64,000 bases of DNA, taken from positions 3,906,001 to 3,970,000 of the forward strand of contig NZ_CP108474.1 of assembly GCF_036226445.1 (NCBI RefSeq), written 5' to 3'. The stretch is from Streptomyces sp. NBC_01255 (GTDB lineage: Bacteria > Actinomycetota > Actinomycetes > Streptomycetales > Streptomycetaceae). The first letter of the stretch is position 1. The number at the start of each line of letters is the position of its first letter. A program made the translations under genes and the position numbers. Of this stretch, positions 63,999-64,000 are shown in pieces. The notes under the pieces were generated by a model that was not told the origin of the DNA, searched no databases, and saw only the letters and a program-made list of their open reading frames with translations.

Positions 63999-64000
63999 GC

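Overview
This is a very GC-rich chromosomal window from a Streptomyces-like actinobacterium. The evidence is third-position G/C bias, many GTG starts, a SARP regulator, several NarL-type two-component systems, a DasR-like operator in front of a ROK kinase and nagA, HbpS-SenS-SenR-like genes, a cdgB-like diguanylate cyclase and an orphan groEL2 with CIRCE boxes. From memory, the order cdgB - nagA - ROK kinase - lipoprotein - otsB - otsA - thrC - cysO-like - csp - groEL2 matches the core chromosome of model streptomycetes. No tRNA, rRNA, CRISPR array, IS element or phage gene was seen.

Layout. 1-3.6 kb: a truncated secreted protein of unknown family, a chloramphenicol-type MFS exporter behind a hairpin leader, and a membrane-anchored PLAT-domain protein. 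3.7-9.5 kb: the most novel region. A small SARP regulator diverges from a PatA/PatG-type subtilase, followed by four short peptides (two of them near-identical in the leader and divergent in the last 13 residues) and a hemopexin-repeat/M15-peptidase protein. Heptad repeats at 11-bp spacing, typical of SARP sites, lie in front of the protease. No YcaO, PatF or lanthionine enzyme is nearby, so this looks like a minimal, protease-only peptide cluster. 9.5-10.2 kb: a DUF4031 gene whose start region has been triplicated into a chain of GTGA stop/start overlaps.

10.3-13.9 kb: MurNAc recycling (RpiR regulator, murQ, PTS EIIBC). 13.9-22.3 kb: a secreted tripeptidyl aminopeptidase, an aldo/keto reductase, a solute-binding-fold protein with no signal peptide, a methyltransferase, an AHSA1 protein and a coupled pair of secreted beta-rich paralogues. 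22.3-26.5 kb: groEL2 with two tandem CIRCE elements, a cold-shock protein, a CysO-like sulfur carrier ending in GGC, and thrC. 26.8-33.4 kb: glucosyl-3-phosphoglycerate synthase, a sortase-anchored surface protein, trehalose phosphate synthase (otsA) and phosphatase (otsB), with an HxlR regulator and an imine-reductase-like enzyme between them. 33.5-38.6 kb: amino-sugar use (a sugar-binding Tat lipoprotein divergent from a ROK kinase and nagA, then a PfkB kinase).

38.6-46.4 kb: a CBM-like membrane protein, cdgB with a low-complexity insertion in its GGDEF domain, a DUF1707 protein, an EamA transporter with a divergent Lrp regulator, a flavin reductase, ArfB, TerD and a NUDIX protein. 46.4-60.1 kb: signalling and transport. 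Two ABC-2-type exporter/two-component modules with similar parts flank an M1 lipoprotein peptidase, an hbpS-senS-senR-like redox/heme sensing locus and an aromatic FAD monooxygenase. 60.1-64 kb: an unrecognised protein, a pentapeptide-repeat protein, an FAD oxidoreductase, an MDR-type quinone oxidoreductase and a small unknown at the edge.

Functionally, the window combines cell-wall and amino-sugar recycling (mur, nag), compatible-solute synthesis (gpgS, otsA, otsB), proteostasis (groEL2) and surface sensing. Embedded in it is one accessory peptide locus that deserves experimental attention.
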